The notes beneath the pieces are model-generated. The model ran no database searches. It had not been told where the DNA came from and worked only from the letters and a program-made list of their open reading frames with translations. From the NCBI GenBank assembly GCA_026387485.1, contig JAPLLQ010000127.1:5109-14999 (forward strand): a DNA stretch of 9,891 nt, given 5' to 3'. A program made the translations under genes and the position numbers. Shown in pieces: positions 6,301-9,891 of the stretch. How positions within the stretch are numbered: position 1 is the stretch's first letter; each line of letters opens with the position of its first letter. The DNA comes from Candidatus Omnitrophota bacterium. GTDB lineage: Bacteria; Omnitrophota; Gorgyraeia; Gygaellales; Profunditerraquicolaceae.

Positions 6301-8221
6301 TAAGAACTTTAAAATCATTCTGCCTGATGCAACGCAAGAACTCTTGGTACCACTCCTTGTCCGTCATACGCGAGAGCGGATTATGTGATGGTTTCTCAAT
6401 AGCTTCCTTGCTTAATCCTTCAACGCTCTTTGTTCCTAGCTGTTTGGCATTTTTTGAATGCTGTGAACCTTTGACATGTATCAATTTCACCAGACCAACA
6501 TTCTCTTTAATTTTCATAGAATCAAATTTAGCTGAGTCAAGGTTCGGGTCAGGGTATTGCCCTACGAAATCTCTGATACGCTCAATCTGCTGTTCAAGAT
6601 TAATATGTTTGGTAACTATCTCATTAATGAGTTGCTTATAGAAGTCAAGCACCGGCAAAAGCCTGCCTCTCCAGTATTTATCTTGCTCTAGCTTTTGGCA
6701 AAGCTCATATAGCTTCTGCCAATCGTTAGTCTTTAAGATAGAGTAGTTACGGATAATCCCATATTCGGCAGCAACTTCAGTATTGATATCATGCGGCTTG
6801 CCGGATAAGCGTAAACAGGCTTCTTTGGCTTCATGTATCAGCAGGATGAATATAAGACTGGTTACTGTTGCTTGACTGGAAGAATTAAGTTTATCTTTTA
6901 AACGCTCATTAAGCAGGAAGGCGTAGTAGCCGTTACCTCTGATAATGGCTGCCGCAGAAGAAATCTCTGCCCAGAAGAAACCGGCGAATTCTTCTCTCTT
7001 CTTAAGATCAAAGACAGGAGCAATATCCTGACAATTCCAATTAAGGAGCCCAAGGGCTCGTTCAAGCAGCTTAGGCGCTACTTCCTCTTTGGCCTTAGGC
7101 TCCTGCTTGTAATCAGTGGCAACCAGTGAGGCGCCGAGGCGGGAAAGGACGGATTTATTCTTTTCATAAATTATCTCCCAGAGATTGGCAATCTTATCTA
7201 CGCTTCCGGTTAAAATCTTGCTGCCATCAGGGCTAAGGGCAATAGACCAACCCAAGCTAGTATCGTTGTCAAAACTAACCAGCTTTTTCAAGGTTAAGGC
7301 ATCCCAAAGCTTGGCAGTATGATCACTGCTTCCGGTTAAAATCTTACTGCCATCCGGGCTAAAGGCAACAGAATTAACCGAACCATCATGGCCGGTTAGG
7401 GTAGCCAGCTTTTTTAAGGTTAAGGCATCCCAGAGCTTGGCAGTCTTATGTGAACTTCCGGTTAAAATCTTACTGCCATCCGGGCTAAAGGCAACAGACC
7501 AAACCGAGCCAGTACGGCGGAAAGTAGCCAGTTTTTTAAAGGTTAAAGCATCCCAGAGCTTGGCAGTATGATCATCGCTCCCGGTTAAGACCTTACTGCC
7601 ATCCGGGCTAAAGGCAACAGAATAAACCGAGCCAGTATGGCCGGTTAAAGTAGCTAGCTCTTTAAAAGTTAAGGCATCCCAAAGCTTGGCAGTATGATCT
7701 TTGCTTCCGGTTAAAATCTTGCTTCCATCCGGGCTAAAGGCAACAGACAAAACCGAAGTATCATGGCCGGTTAGGGTAGCCAGCTTTTTTAAGGTTAAGG
7801 CATCCCAGAGCTTGGAAGTCTTATGTGAACTTCCGGTTAAAATCTTACTGCCATCCGGGCTAAAGGCAACAGACCAAACCGAGCCAGTACGGAGCTTTTT
7901 CAAGGTTAAGGCATCCCAAAGCTTGGCAGTATGATCACTGCTTCCGGTTAAAATCTTACTGCCATCCGGGCTAAAGGCAACAGAATTAACCGAATTATTA
8001 TGGCCGGTTAGGGTAGCTATATGAATGACTTCTTTGATTTTACCTGAGAAGGTTTGGGCTAGTTTTTGAAGCTTATTAAGGTAATCTTGTATAGTTTTAA
8101 GGTTGAATTGAGATGGAATAAGATAAGTATTATTTGGAAAACGGCGGATAAATTCTTTTAGCCGGGTAATAGTATCATCTTGAGAAAGGTTTGCTTTGAT
8201 AATTTCACCATATAAATTCAA
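1..8221 (-). CDS. Giant mosaic protein, downstream part: WD40, zincin-like modules, VWA, tandem AAA+
   Basis: About 2,740 codons are open from the TAA at 8225-8227 to the window edge, and the 3' end is not present. The coordinates begin at TTG 8219-8221, the earliest possible start. There is no in-frame ATG until about 6514, in the middle of a module, so this is the rest of a longer gene and not a normal start. Domains, numbered from that TTG: WD40 propeller about 67-353, zincin-like HEAKE 463-467, linker about 540-730, pseudo-site YELAK 872-876, HEIIH 1119-1123, helical region to about 1520, Gln/Gly-rich tract about 1527-1550, coiled-coil-like region about 1560-1860, VWA with DISGS at 2016, hydrophobic segment 2187-2205, AAA+ with Walker A at 2321 and Walker B Asp-Glu at 2390-2391, and a second Walker A at 2683. 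AAA+ plus VWA suggests an ATP-driven remodelling machine; the rest looks like recognition and protease-derived parts. The exact function is unknown. Confidence 0.85.
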   Translation of the reverse strand, partial: MNLYGEIIKANLSQDDTITRLKEFIRRFPNNTYLIPSQFNLKTIQDYLNKLQKLAQTFSGKIKEVIHIATLTGHNNSVNSVAFSPDGSKILTGSSDHTAKLWDALTLKKLRTGSVWSVAFSPDGSKILTGSSHKTSKLWDALTLKKLATLTGHDTSVLSVAFSPDGSKILTGSKDHTAKLWDALTFKELATLTGHTGSVYSVAFSPDGSKVLTGSDDHTAKLWDALTFKKLATFRRTGSVWSVAFSPDGSKILTGSSHKTAKLWDALTLKKLATLTGHDGSVNSVAFSPDGSKILTGSSDHTAKLWDALTLKKLVSFDNDTSLGWSIALSPDGSKILTGSVDKIANLWEIIYEKNKSVLSRLGASLVATDYKQEPKAKEEVAPKLLERALGLLNWNCQDIAPVFDLKKREEFAGFFWAEISSAAAIIRGNGYYAFLLNERLKDKLNSSSQATVTSLIFILLIHEAKEACLRLSGKPHDINTEVAAEYGIIRNYSILKTNDWQKLYELCQKLEQDKYWRGRLLPVLDFYKQLINEIVTKHINLEQQIERIRDFVGQYPDPNLDSAKFDSMKIKENVGLVKLIHVKGSQHSKNAKQLGTKSVEGLSKEAIEKPSHNPLSRMTDKEWYQEFLRCIRQNDFKVLRALVKRKGIRMRQFLEGHMEFFATRNIKVGDIIVEYIRGEEDFYFSVIKSFKKVPYGRVTYQSKKIETGERGGIRASSSDGTVSGNCIQKRLVLPATPSPAFGRGEVPHRTKGGLNERIARAFKEGRAKAKDRKQVFTDVKDFVQKQGKNGVIILSGSQRYDLNTLVETLKSTEVINIKSNSIIPGLYIRGPDCYAVAHFGNYQNQKHIYLDQAIYELLKNKPDLLNTLILYELAKLAGANQETAEAIVKALCGDKLDQETFTYIYEQAKAHPLYKKVIPYYQAREQLILSLQMASPEAYSQALNSCIRASEDVVNNLTSGFGKDDLAVIVNTLKTVKDAGFAPERIADEFEVLRVKEENFTREQKKLIAKYVAWFLDKMDYQPGVRKALEKELAADEEGKTGIIYPWALCNFMPSDITQVEFSKEALEFLLRQLSLFVSAEISGRSGGVLVAPILDKDVTIQVLQTDCPALFKASLVHEIIHYLALRNFIPFDWTNEMITQATSSFILLDAQALEEVLSISEDDLILHRAIIKQAEFDYTKKVKLLTPDMIKALIERLMREVKTESRVDYYTKHLKNAELTHYREWIERMGGVYLGAYAFAQEKKEHIDGIKFIIDYGRRNLPRGHHINYRRKITSRDRKYIGNVLGKIAPSAKAALPDYQLKFREKTVREIMNPALNRWNYERPEHTMHFVPWDIVQYSQPAARGVLMQEVFRSRYCHEEGIVEQDRNNQAFYMLVSVLNTVRVIAKGIAEFTGTKEDIDAFYSEKLFIYDLEFEKERMNEAPKFAQYLNALLYSVFIEDEKGRPQEDPRVSDKQVKQAINKTVEDILEHIGMNEEGFINYLKKEIWPIVKELLNEDIEKQLDKENEKKAINDAIENGDFGINDMPPMPGMPMPDQGQQGQQGQGKGKVPISPQAGGQSHADDISMDDLSDKAQQKIRERLKEMQKDKALQDKLRKQAQKSLAKKLGDLAKDMEDISGKSAGASTEERGRMNKDEGSSPLLPQSAAGQKGKPGLGDLKERLEGLEKAAGELSKQATEISDKAQEAVGEAKEIKDNASKIKGQPQTKEGLGQDTRAKDLKEMINQLRDKLKAIRARAKGFEDAAEGIASSIEDERSGERGKDAQDKLDGMAEKAEGILEKARTISEDAAETDRLLSQAQGSAEELAEKLEQLRQNIDSIKGRAENIREKVGEAGEELDQIKDAADKAKQEAGELKENAGNLSKQESEKGKEPEVMGEGSLPFEDISAASDEQQEMKQEAGGALRQASRGGNKPQSHPFQTVQWKEEKIQQFTGLSREELDEYASIREQVKEYEKTLRQNLLKTLQEIEQAEWSRNERKGRLDERKVALIPLREKRLFKRQLEPGARKYIISFIIDISGSMDSPSTKLMNAVRTALLFGEILKNIPGVEFEIVGFGAGYKVFKEYEDKYDAKKAYDSIVGLRDRVNCPEIVADTQNREAMFAAIKRMRKREDGVEARRVMFVACDGLCPECADIYEKNKDIAYVAYGIGEHCKGIAKAFAPFGKPVESIRELVRTIGKDLLKQFRKLLPLIIIGVTAGLYYYLTGTLPEGDSPLTYAVLTGMALDKSVFKVVSSRLGRATARAKKAPDLGFSENFTVEEKNGIEYLVYKQDPTLRWERGEGGDYVPQENLYECEQNVENIIEILKAISTQHLTKGILHITGDAGVGKDLLAYYALRLLNKNGRFMSLHSDITEDDLWARRSFGEKKKGTTGWTESEYAVAMDDKDAIIFDEVNKVKPEVLAKLNYSIEAREVILPDGRKIKGGKGFMVIATSNPPEGPYKVNQLSGEFLNRCYTIVIDYLPLEQEKGLVLKILMHDTGKTLTEVEQIYGKVVDELLQAAGSLRSLYRGRDKSNRTTAVGEMVKRPLSTRNVVKIIQHIARYPEDIARMHNLIQRFYSYRWDEEEQVRQVEGVLSNYATLKALSAAKQEEAEEEYVKNRELKIIKEGGVKYLTFGEGIKVRCADASPDKVEDVPLELQIKLEPTNKRYIADILKDISFNRPKNGNGNSNGNGNFVPSRHPLFIGEAGTGKNVIAAYIVYLLYGPDVEAYSVTKNSIAEDLIAYVGFGDEEGNKTLAQANPA
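480..1350 (-). other. AAA+ ATPase domain 1, dynein/midasin/MoxR type
   Basis: The domain has Walker A GDAGVGK at 1241-1261, Walker B IIFDEVNK with Asp-Glu at 1049-1054, sensor 1 in VIATSNPP with Asn at 923-925, and a candidate arginine finger in LNRC at about 863-874. The hairpin EAREVILPDGRKIKGGKGF before sensor 1 is typical of the AAA_5 (dynein-related) group, in which MoxR-like and midasin AAA modules fall. A helical lid with LSTRNVVKIIQHIARYP follows. All key residues are present, so ATP hydrolysis is expected. Confidence 0.92.
1607..1663 (-). other. Hydrophobic segment, possible transmembrane helix
   Basis: Nineteen residues, LLPLIIIGVTAGLYYYLTG, lie between the VWA domain and the first AAA+ domain. 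They follow the basic KDLLKQFRK and precede the acidic TLPEGDSP. A weaker hydrophobic stretch (LTYAVLTGMAL) comes next and could make a hairpin. It is either a membrane anchor or a buried helix. Confidence 0.55.
1700..2300 (-). other. VWA domain with MIDAS motif, chelatase/MoxR-partner type
   Basis: The core strand FIIDISGSMD carries DxSxS (Asp codon 2174-2176), the first MIDAS loop that binds a divalent metal. A Thr in ADTQNREAMFAAI and the Asp of CDG supply the likely second and third loops. The leader GRLDERK before the domain resembles the run-up to VWA in CobT-like proteins. VWA domains of this group dock on AAA+ rings, which fits the AAA+ domains encoded immediately downstream. The third loop is odd in carrying CDGLCPEC. 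Confidence 0.88.
2640..3560 (-). other. Long Ala/Glu/Lys/Asp coiled-coil-like linker
   Basis: About 300 residues are dominated by A, E, K, D, Q and G, with heptad-like spacing of L and I, as in LEKAAGELSKQATEISDKAQ and NIDSIKGRAENIREKVGEAG. Short glycine/proline breaks divide it into several rods. It leads to the VWA domain. Midasin and cobaltochelatase VWA subunits also have a long charged linker next to the VWA domain, which tethers it to the AAA+ ring. Here it probably provides reach. Confidence 0.7.
3572..3643 (-). other. Met/Pro- and Gln/Gly-rich low-complexity tract
   Basis: The residues MPPMPGMPMPD run into QGQQGQQGQGKGK. This is probably a disordered hinge separating the helical region from the long charged coil. 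The frame stays open through it and the codons are in register with both sides. Confidence 0.8.
3650..4640 (-). other. Alpha-helical region between HEIIH and the VWA linker
   Basis: About 330 residues rich in charged helices, including YYTKHLKNAELTHYREWIER, MHFVPWDIVQYSQPAARG, RSRYCHEEGIVEQDRNN and the stretch EDPRVSDKQVKQAINKTVED. I do not recognise a named domain. Its position before a charged linker and a VWA domain is the place where CobT- and ViaA-like VWA proteins carry a helical N-terminal domain, so it may serve a similar adaptor role. Confidence 0.5.
4640..5070 (-). other. Zincin-like region with intact HEIIH
   Basis: HEIIH lies at 4853-4867 after the helix start FKASLVHE. The following YLALRNF and DWTNE put a Glu 15 residues after the second His, the same spacing as in HETIH and HEAKE above. 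A beta-rich stretch precedes it (SGRSGGVLVAPILDKDVTIQVL), as in zincins, where the edge strand comes before the active-site helix. It is therefore a possible active gluzincin. The module is otherwise different in sequence from modules 1-3. Confidence 0.55.
5540..5865 (-). other. Probable inactive zincin-like domain (YELAK)
   Basis: The order is VIILSGSQRYDLN, GLYIRGPDCYAVAH, HIYLDQAIYELL, NTLILYELAKLAG and QETAEAI. The helix LILYELAKLAG at about 5594-5626 has the shape of an HELxHLAG metallopeptidase helix with both His replaced (Tyr and Lys; YELAK at 5594-5608). It is followed by QETAEAI, where active relatives would be expected to carry another ligand. The assignment is by pattern only. Confidence 0.35.
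5966..6018 (-). repeat. Possible REP-like inverted repeat read through in frame
   Basis: The patch encodes TPSPAFGRGEVPHRTKGG, a peptide type that typically arises when GC-rich interspersed palindromes are translated. The DNA has an imperfect inverted repeat (ccccggc at 5988-5994 against gctgggg at 6005-6011, six of seven pairing) with gccaaaggc between. It is richer in C and G than its surroundings and sits exactly where linker copies A and B stop matching. Other copies elsewhere in the genome would be needed to prove an interspersed element. Confidence 0.4.
6016..6370 (-). other. Repeated linker module, copy B (WYQEFLRC / VGDI)
   Basis: This is the diverged counterpart of about 8745-9125, carrying WYQEFLRCIRQ, NIKVGDIIVEY, VTYQSK and RLVLP. 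The two copies share the exact DNA string caggcaaaacaaggcg (6016-6031 and 8745-8760), after which they part completely. Copy A continues to SRLGASLV and a zincin-like module. Copy B continues into the PSPAFGRGE patch. Confidence 0.6.
6512..7012 (-). repeat. Long direct repeat, copy 3 (with 9391-9891)
   Basis: This is the second member of the near-identical pair. The sequence beyond 7012 may also match, but the partner leaves the window there. Past 6512 the two copies encode different residues (KENVGLVKL here, MKNYADNT in the other), so the identity boundary is sharp. This suggests recent segmental duplication or gene conversion and not slow divergence of the whole module. Confidence 0.93.
6590..7147 (-). 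other. Zincin-like module 3 (degenerate HEAKE)
   Basis: This module starts at SRLGASLVATDYK (boundary peptide at 7121-7144) just after the last WD40 blade. HEAKE lies at 6821-6835, followed by LSGKPHDINTE with the conserved Glu spacing. It is nearly the same as module 1. As there, the second metal-binding His is missing, so a structural or regulatory pseudopeptidase role is more likely than catalysis. Confidence 0.6.
7163..8023 (-). other. Seven-bladed WD40 beta-propeller
   Basis: Seven consecutive repeats fit the pattern GH..SV.SVAFSPDGSKILTGS..HTAKLWD, the WD40 signature. SPDG falls near 7964, 7853, 7727, 7601, 7478, 7352 and 7226, at spacings of 111, 126, 126, 123, 126 and 126 bases, all whole codons. 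Seven blades is the usual closed propeller. Blades 2 and 5 lack the GH dipeptide and carry RTGSVW, and blade 2 is shortened. The last blade is diverged (DNDTSLGWSIAL, LWEII). Such propellers mostly act as protein interaction platforms, so this is the best candidate for the target- or partner-binding part. Confidence 0.95.
7226..7975 (-). repeat. 375-bp higher-order repeat of three WD40 blades, two copies
   Basis: Blades 1-3 and blades 4-6 form two parallel blocks. Blades 2 and 5, and blades 3 and 6, lie 375 bp apart. Blades 1 and 4 lie 363 bp apart because blade 2 has lost 12 bp (KKLRTGSVW against KKLATFRRTGSVW). Blades 2 and 5 share the unusual RTGSVW and SSHKT residues and the DNA string ttatgtgaacttccgg. 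The array therefore grew by a block duplication, recently enough for DNA identity to remain high. Confidence 0.85.
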
Positions 8222-8252
8222 GGCTTAATTTCACCATATAAATTCAAGGCTT
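8201..8252 (-). repeat. Perfect 26-bp tandem duplication that breaks the reading frame
   Basis: Bases 8201-8226 and 8227-8252 are identical. The added 26 bases are not a multiple of three. The first copy in reading order encodes EALNLYGEI in the upstream frame, which then hits TGA. Reading the second copy in the downstream frame gives ALNLYGEI again, followed by IIKANLSQ and the WD40 domain. Removing one copy fuses the two frames seamlessly. The 2,879-bp offset between the large repeats on either side leaves a remainder of two on division by three, and 2,879 minus 26 divides exactly. This independently supports a single ancestral frame. Confidence 0.95.
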
Positions 8253-9891
8253 CAGTATATCTTTTGGGGTTAGGCAGCTGATTAGAAAATTCCTTTACTT
8301 TGTTTTTTTCTTTAAGGGTAAGCTTTGCGTAGGCTTTTACAGTAGCCAGCTCTGCTAAGATTTCCGAGTTGATATCTTTTGGCTTGCCGCTAAGCTCAAG
8401 GATAAAGTGGATGGTTTCATGGACGCTAAAGAGGTATAAGAGTAGCTTGGCTGCTTGGGGGTTTTGCGTGAACACTTGACGTAGCTTTTGATCTATTAAT
8501 GTGGCATAGTTACCGCCTAATTCATAAAGAGCAGCTCCTGAAGGAATTACTCCCCAAGCATAGCCGGCAAAACGCTCATCTTCTTGGGCAAGTGATAACT
8601 GCGGGAAGTTGGCTTTAAGCATCTTAAGGGCTTCGTCAAGCGGAGCAAAATCTAACATCGGGTCCTTCATCTCAATGGGCTTAGCGTAGTCAGCGGTAAC
8701 TAGCGAGGCGCCGAGGCGGGAGTTGATAGCAGAGGTGGACTTTACAGGCAAAACAAGGCGGGATACTGTACGTCCTCCCCAAGCTTTTTTCAGGGAGTTA
8801 TGTGTTTGTATTTTCATGGTGCCTCTCTTATGAATATTAGTTATTATCTTCGATTGGTATGCAATCTCCCCACTGAGGTCTGTCAAATCAGGTTTTTCAT
8901 TGATTTTTTTAATAACCTCAAGGCTGAGATTTCCTTCAGTCTCAGAAAAATCTAATAATATATCCCCCACCTCAATTTTTTTAAGGGCAATAGGTTCAAT
9001 ATACCACATCAAAAGTTTGCTCAGATTTTTACGCCCTGCTAAGACCTGAAGAGCTTTAGAATCCTTCTGCCTGATGCAACGCAGGAACTCCTGATACCAT
9101 TTATTGTTCGTTATACGGGAGAGCGGCTTTTGCGTAGGCGTCTGAACATTCACTTTTTTTAACTTAACAGCTTTACGTAATCGTTGATGACGAAGCTCTT
9201 GATTCAACCGCAGCGTCCTTAAGGACTCTTCCGCCTCCCATATTCTGTGAGCGATTGTATTCCGTTCCTTAAATTTAATCCCTTTTATCTTGCGCTCCAC
9301 AGCTTTAAGCTTGATTACTCTTGCCTTAAGACGCTCTATTGCTTCTTTTTCCAGTACCTTCCTTATTGTGTTATCAGCATAGTTTTTCATTTTCATAGAA
9401 TCAAATTTAGCTGAGTCAAGGTTCGGGTCAGGGTATTGCCCTACGAAATCTCTGATACGTTCAATCTGCTGCTCAAGATTAATATTCTTGGTAACTATCT
9501 CATTAATGAGTTGTTTATAGAAGTCAAGCACTGGTAATAGCCTTCCTGTCCAGTAGGTTTCTTGCTCAAGCTGTTGGCAAAGCTCATATAGCTTCTGCCA
9601 ATCGTTAGCCTTTAAGATAGAGTAGTTACGGATAATCTCATATTCGGCAGCAACTTCAGTGTTGATATCATGTGGCTTGCCGGATAAGCGTAAACAGGCT
9701 TCTTTGGCTTCATGTATAAGTAGGATGAAGATAAGACTGGTTACTACTGCTTGACTGGAAGAATTAAGTTTGTCTTTTAAACGCTCATTAAGCAGGAAGG
9801 CGTAGTAGCCGTTACCTCTGATAATGGCTGCCGCAGAAGAAATCTCTGCCCAGAAGAAACCGGCGAATTCTTCTCTCTTCTTAAGATCAAA
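8218..9891 (-). CDS. Giant mosaic protein, upstream part: two zincin-like modules, ends at frameshift
   Basis: The frame is open at the window edge, so the true start lies beyond 9891. A GTG at 9529-9531 is only an internal valine: the frame continues upstream of it without a stop and encodes the same sequence as the copy at 6512-7012. The 557 visible codons hold a zincin-like module with HEAKE at residues 60-64, a helical segment, a linker with the VGDI motif, the boundary peptide SRLGASLV (8698-8721), and a second module with HETIH at residues 491-495 and a Glu 15 residues after the second His. An HExxH with a downstream Glu is typical of gluzincin metallopeptidases, so module two may be catalytic; module one has lost the second His and probably is not. 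The frame ends in TGA (8218-8220), only because a 26-bp duplication moves it out of phase. Without it the protein runs straight into the WD40 part. Natural substrate and family name are not recognised. Confidence 0.85.
   Translation of the reverse strand, partial: FDLKKREEFAGFFWAEISSAAAIIRGNGYYAFLLNERLKDKLNSSSQAVVTSLIFILLIHEAKEACLRLSGKPHDINTEVAAEYEIIRNYSILKANDWQKLYELCQQLEQETYWTGRLLPVLDFYKQLINEIVTKNINLEQQIERIRDFVGQYPDPNLDSAKFDSMKMKNYADNTIRKVLEKEAIERLKARVIKLKAVERKIKGIKFKERNTIAHRIWEAEESLRTLRLNQELRHQRLRKAVKLKKVNVQTPTQKPLSRITNNKWYQEFLRCIRQKDSKALQVLAGRKNLSKLLMWYIEPIALKKIEVGDILLDFSETEGNLSLEVIKKINEKPDLTDLSGEIAYQSKIITNIHKRGTMKIQTHNSLKKAWGGRTVSRLVLPVKSTSAINSRLGASLVTADYAKPIEMKDPMLDFAPLDEALKMLKANFPQLSLAQEDERFAGYAWGVIPSGAALYELGGNYATLIDQKLRQVFTQNPQAAKLLLYLFSVHETIHFILELSGKPKDINSEILAELATVKAYAKLTLKEKNKVKEFSNQLPNPKRYTEALNLYGEIKP
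8227..8724 (-). other. Zincin-like module 2 with intact HETIH
   Basis: The module begins at the boundary peptide SRLGASLV (8698-8721). It contains FAGYAWGVI, which aligns with FAGFFWAEI in modules 1 and 3, then HETIH at 8407-8421 and ELSGKPKDINSE, which places a Glu 15 residues after the second His. HExxH plus a later Glu is the zinc-ligand pattern of gluzincin peptidases, so this copy could bind zinc and hydrolyse peptides. It is interrupted at its C-terminal end by the frameshifting duplication. Confidence 0.6.
8780..9125 (-). other. Repeated linker module, copy A (WYQEFLRC / VGDI)
   Basis: This encodes WYQEFLRCIRQ, then a helical part, then KIEVGDILLDF and IAYQSKI, and ends near SRLVLP. 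A diverged second copy occupies about 6016-6370, with the same order WYQEFLRCIRQ, VGDIIVEY, VTYQSK and RLVLP. The short VGDI beta-rich part looks like a small folded domain. I do not recognise the family. It always follows the helical segment of a zincin-like module, so the two travel as one unit. Confidence 0.6.
9391..9891 (-). repeat. Long direct repeat, copy 1 (with 6512-7012)
   Basis: This stretch aligns without gaps to 6512-7012 at a constant offset of 2,879 bp, with roughly two dozen mismatches by eye (about 95% identity). It encodes a zincin-like module with HEAKE followed by the helical segment LLPVLDFYKQLINEI to SAKFDSMK. The match stops abruptly at the FDSMK codons on one side and runs off the window on the other, so its full length is unknown. 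Confidence 0.93.
9550..9891 (-). other. Zincin-like module 1 (degenerate HEAKE), partial
   Basis: The motif HEAKE lies at 9700-9714, and NTE follows so that a Glu falls 15 residues after the motif, the same spacing as in the intact copies. The second His of HExxH is replaced by Glu, so zinc binding and catalysis are unlikely. The motif is preceded by the hydrophobic helix SLIFILLIHE, as expected for the active-site helix of a zincin fold. The start of the module is outside the window. Confidence 0.6.

Noticed and set aside
291..7934. Many plus-strand open frames of 60-136 codons across the window, and two short minus-strand frames at 2170-2403 and 2803-3000
   Set aside because: All lie over the long minus-strand frame, show no recognisable domains, and are explained as shadows of it.
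7200..8000. Regularly spaced, near-identical repeats that could suggest a CRISPR array
   Set aside because: Spacing is in whole codons of 111-126 bp, and the repeats translate to WD40 blades with conserved framework residues.
8218..8221. An ordinary two-gene operon junction with the downstream gene starting at TTG
   Set aside because: The duplicated 26 bp fully explain the stops, and the protein is continuous once one copy is removed.
8200..8260. Programmed ribosomal frameshift
   Set aside because: There is no slippery heptamer with a following structure; a shift would still leave repeated residues, and the tandem duplication is a simpler cause.
9529..9531. GTG as the start of a separate 437-codon gene
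   Set aside because: The frame is open for 120 codons upstream to the window edge, and that part matches the in-frame repeat copy at 6512-7012.
1..9891. Transposon or phage origin
   Set aside because: No transposase, integrase, terminal repeats or structural phage proteins are encoded; the repeats are module copies inside one gene.

Overview
The whole window lies inside one giant gene on the minus strand. Its 5' end is beyond position 9891 and its 3' end is before position 1. Every part of both strands is accounted for by this coding sequence. I found no intergenic DNA, promoter, terminator, RNA gene, transposon or CRISPR array. With one 26-bp duplication removed, the open frame covers about 3,288 codons, with neither end visible. 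Very long mosaic proteins of this sort, with recurring SRLGASLV boundary peptides and repeated zincin-like modules, recall what I remember of uncultured Omnitrophota (Omnitrophica) genomes. That placement is an inference from style, not a database match.

The protein order is the reverse of the coordinates. From 9891 down it reads: a zincin-like module with a decayed HEAKE site; a helical and beta linker; a second zincin-like module with an intact HETIH site; a perfect 26-bp tandem duplication that shifts the frame (8201-8252); a seven-bladed WD40 propeller (about 7163-8023); a third zincin-like module that nearly copies the first in DNA; a second copy of the linker; an inverted-repeat-like patch (about 5966-6018); a probable dead zincin (YELAK); a region with an intact HEIIH site; a helical region; a Gln/Gly/Met/Pro-rich tract; a long Ala/Glu/Lys coiled-coil-like stretch; a VWA domain with a DISGS MIDAS motif; one hydrophobic segment; a full dynein/MoxR-type AAA+ domain; and the start of a second AAA+ domain cut by the window edge.

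The VWA plus AAA+ pair is the familiar core of MoxR-VWA, chelatase and midasin machines, in which ATP-driven AAA+ modules work with a metal-binding VWA adaptor. Here the core seems to be fused in one chain to a propeller (probable recognition surface) and to intact and decayed protease-like modules (possible effectors or scaffolds). A plausible reading is an ATP-driven surveillance or remodelling machine, perhaps membrane-linked. No substrate can be named from sequence.

Three recent DNA events are visible: the 26-bp duplication that splits the frame, a 375-bp three-blade duplication inside the propeller, and a repeat of at least 500 bp at about 95% identity joining modules one and three. As written, the gene is two overlapping reading frames: an upstream part ending at 8218 and a downstream part whose earliest possible start is a TTG at 8221.
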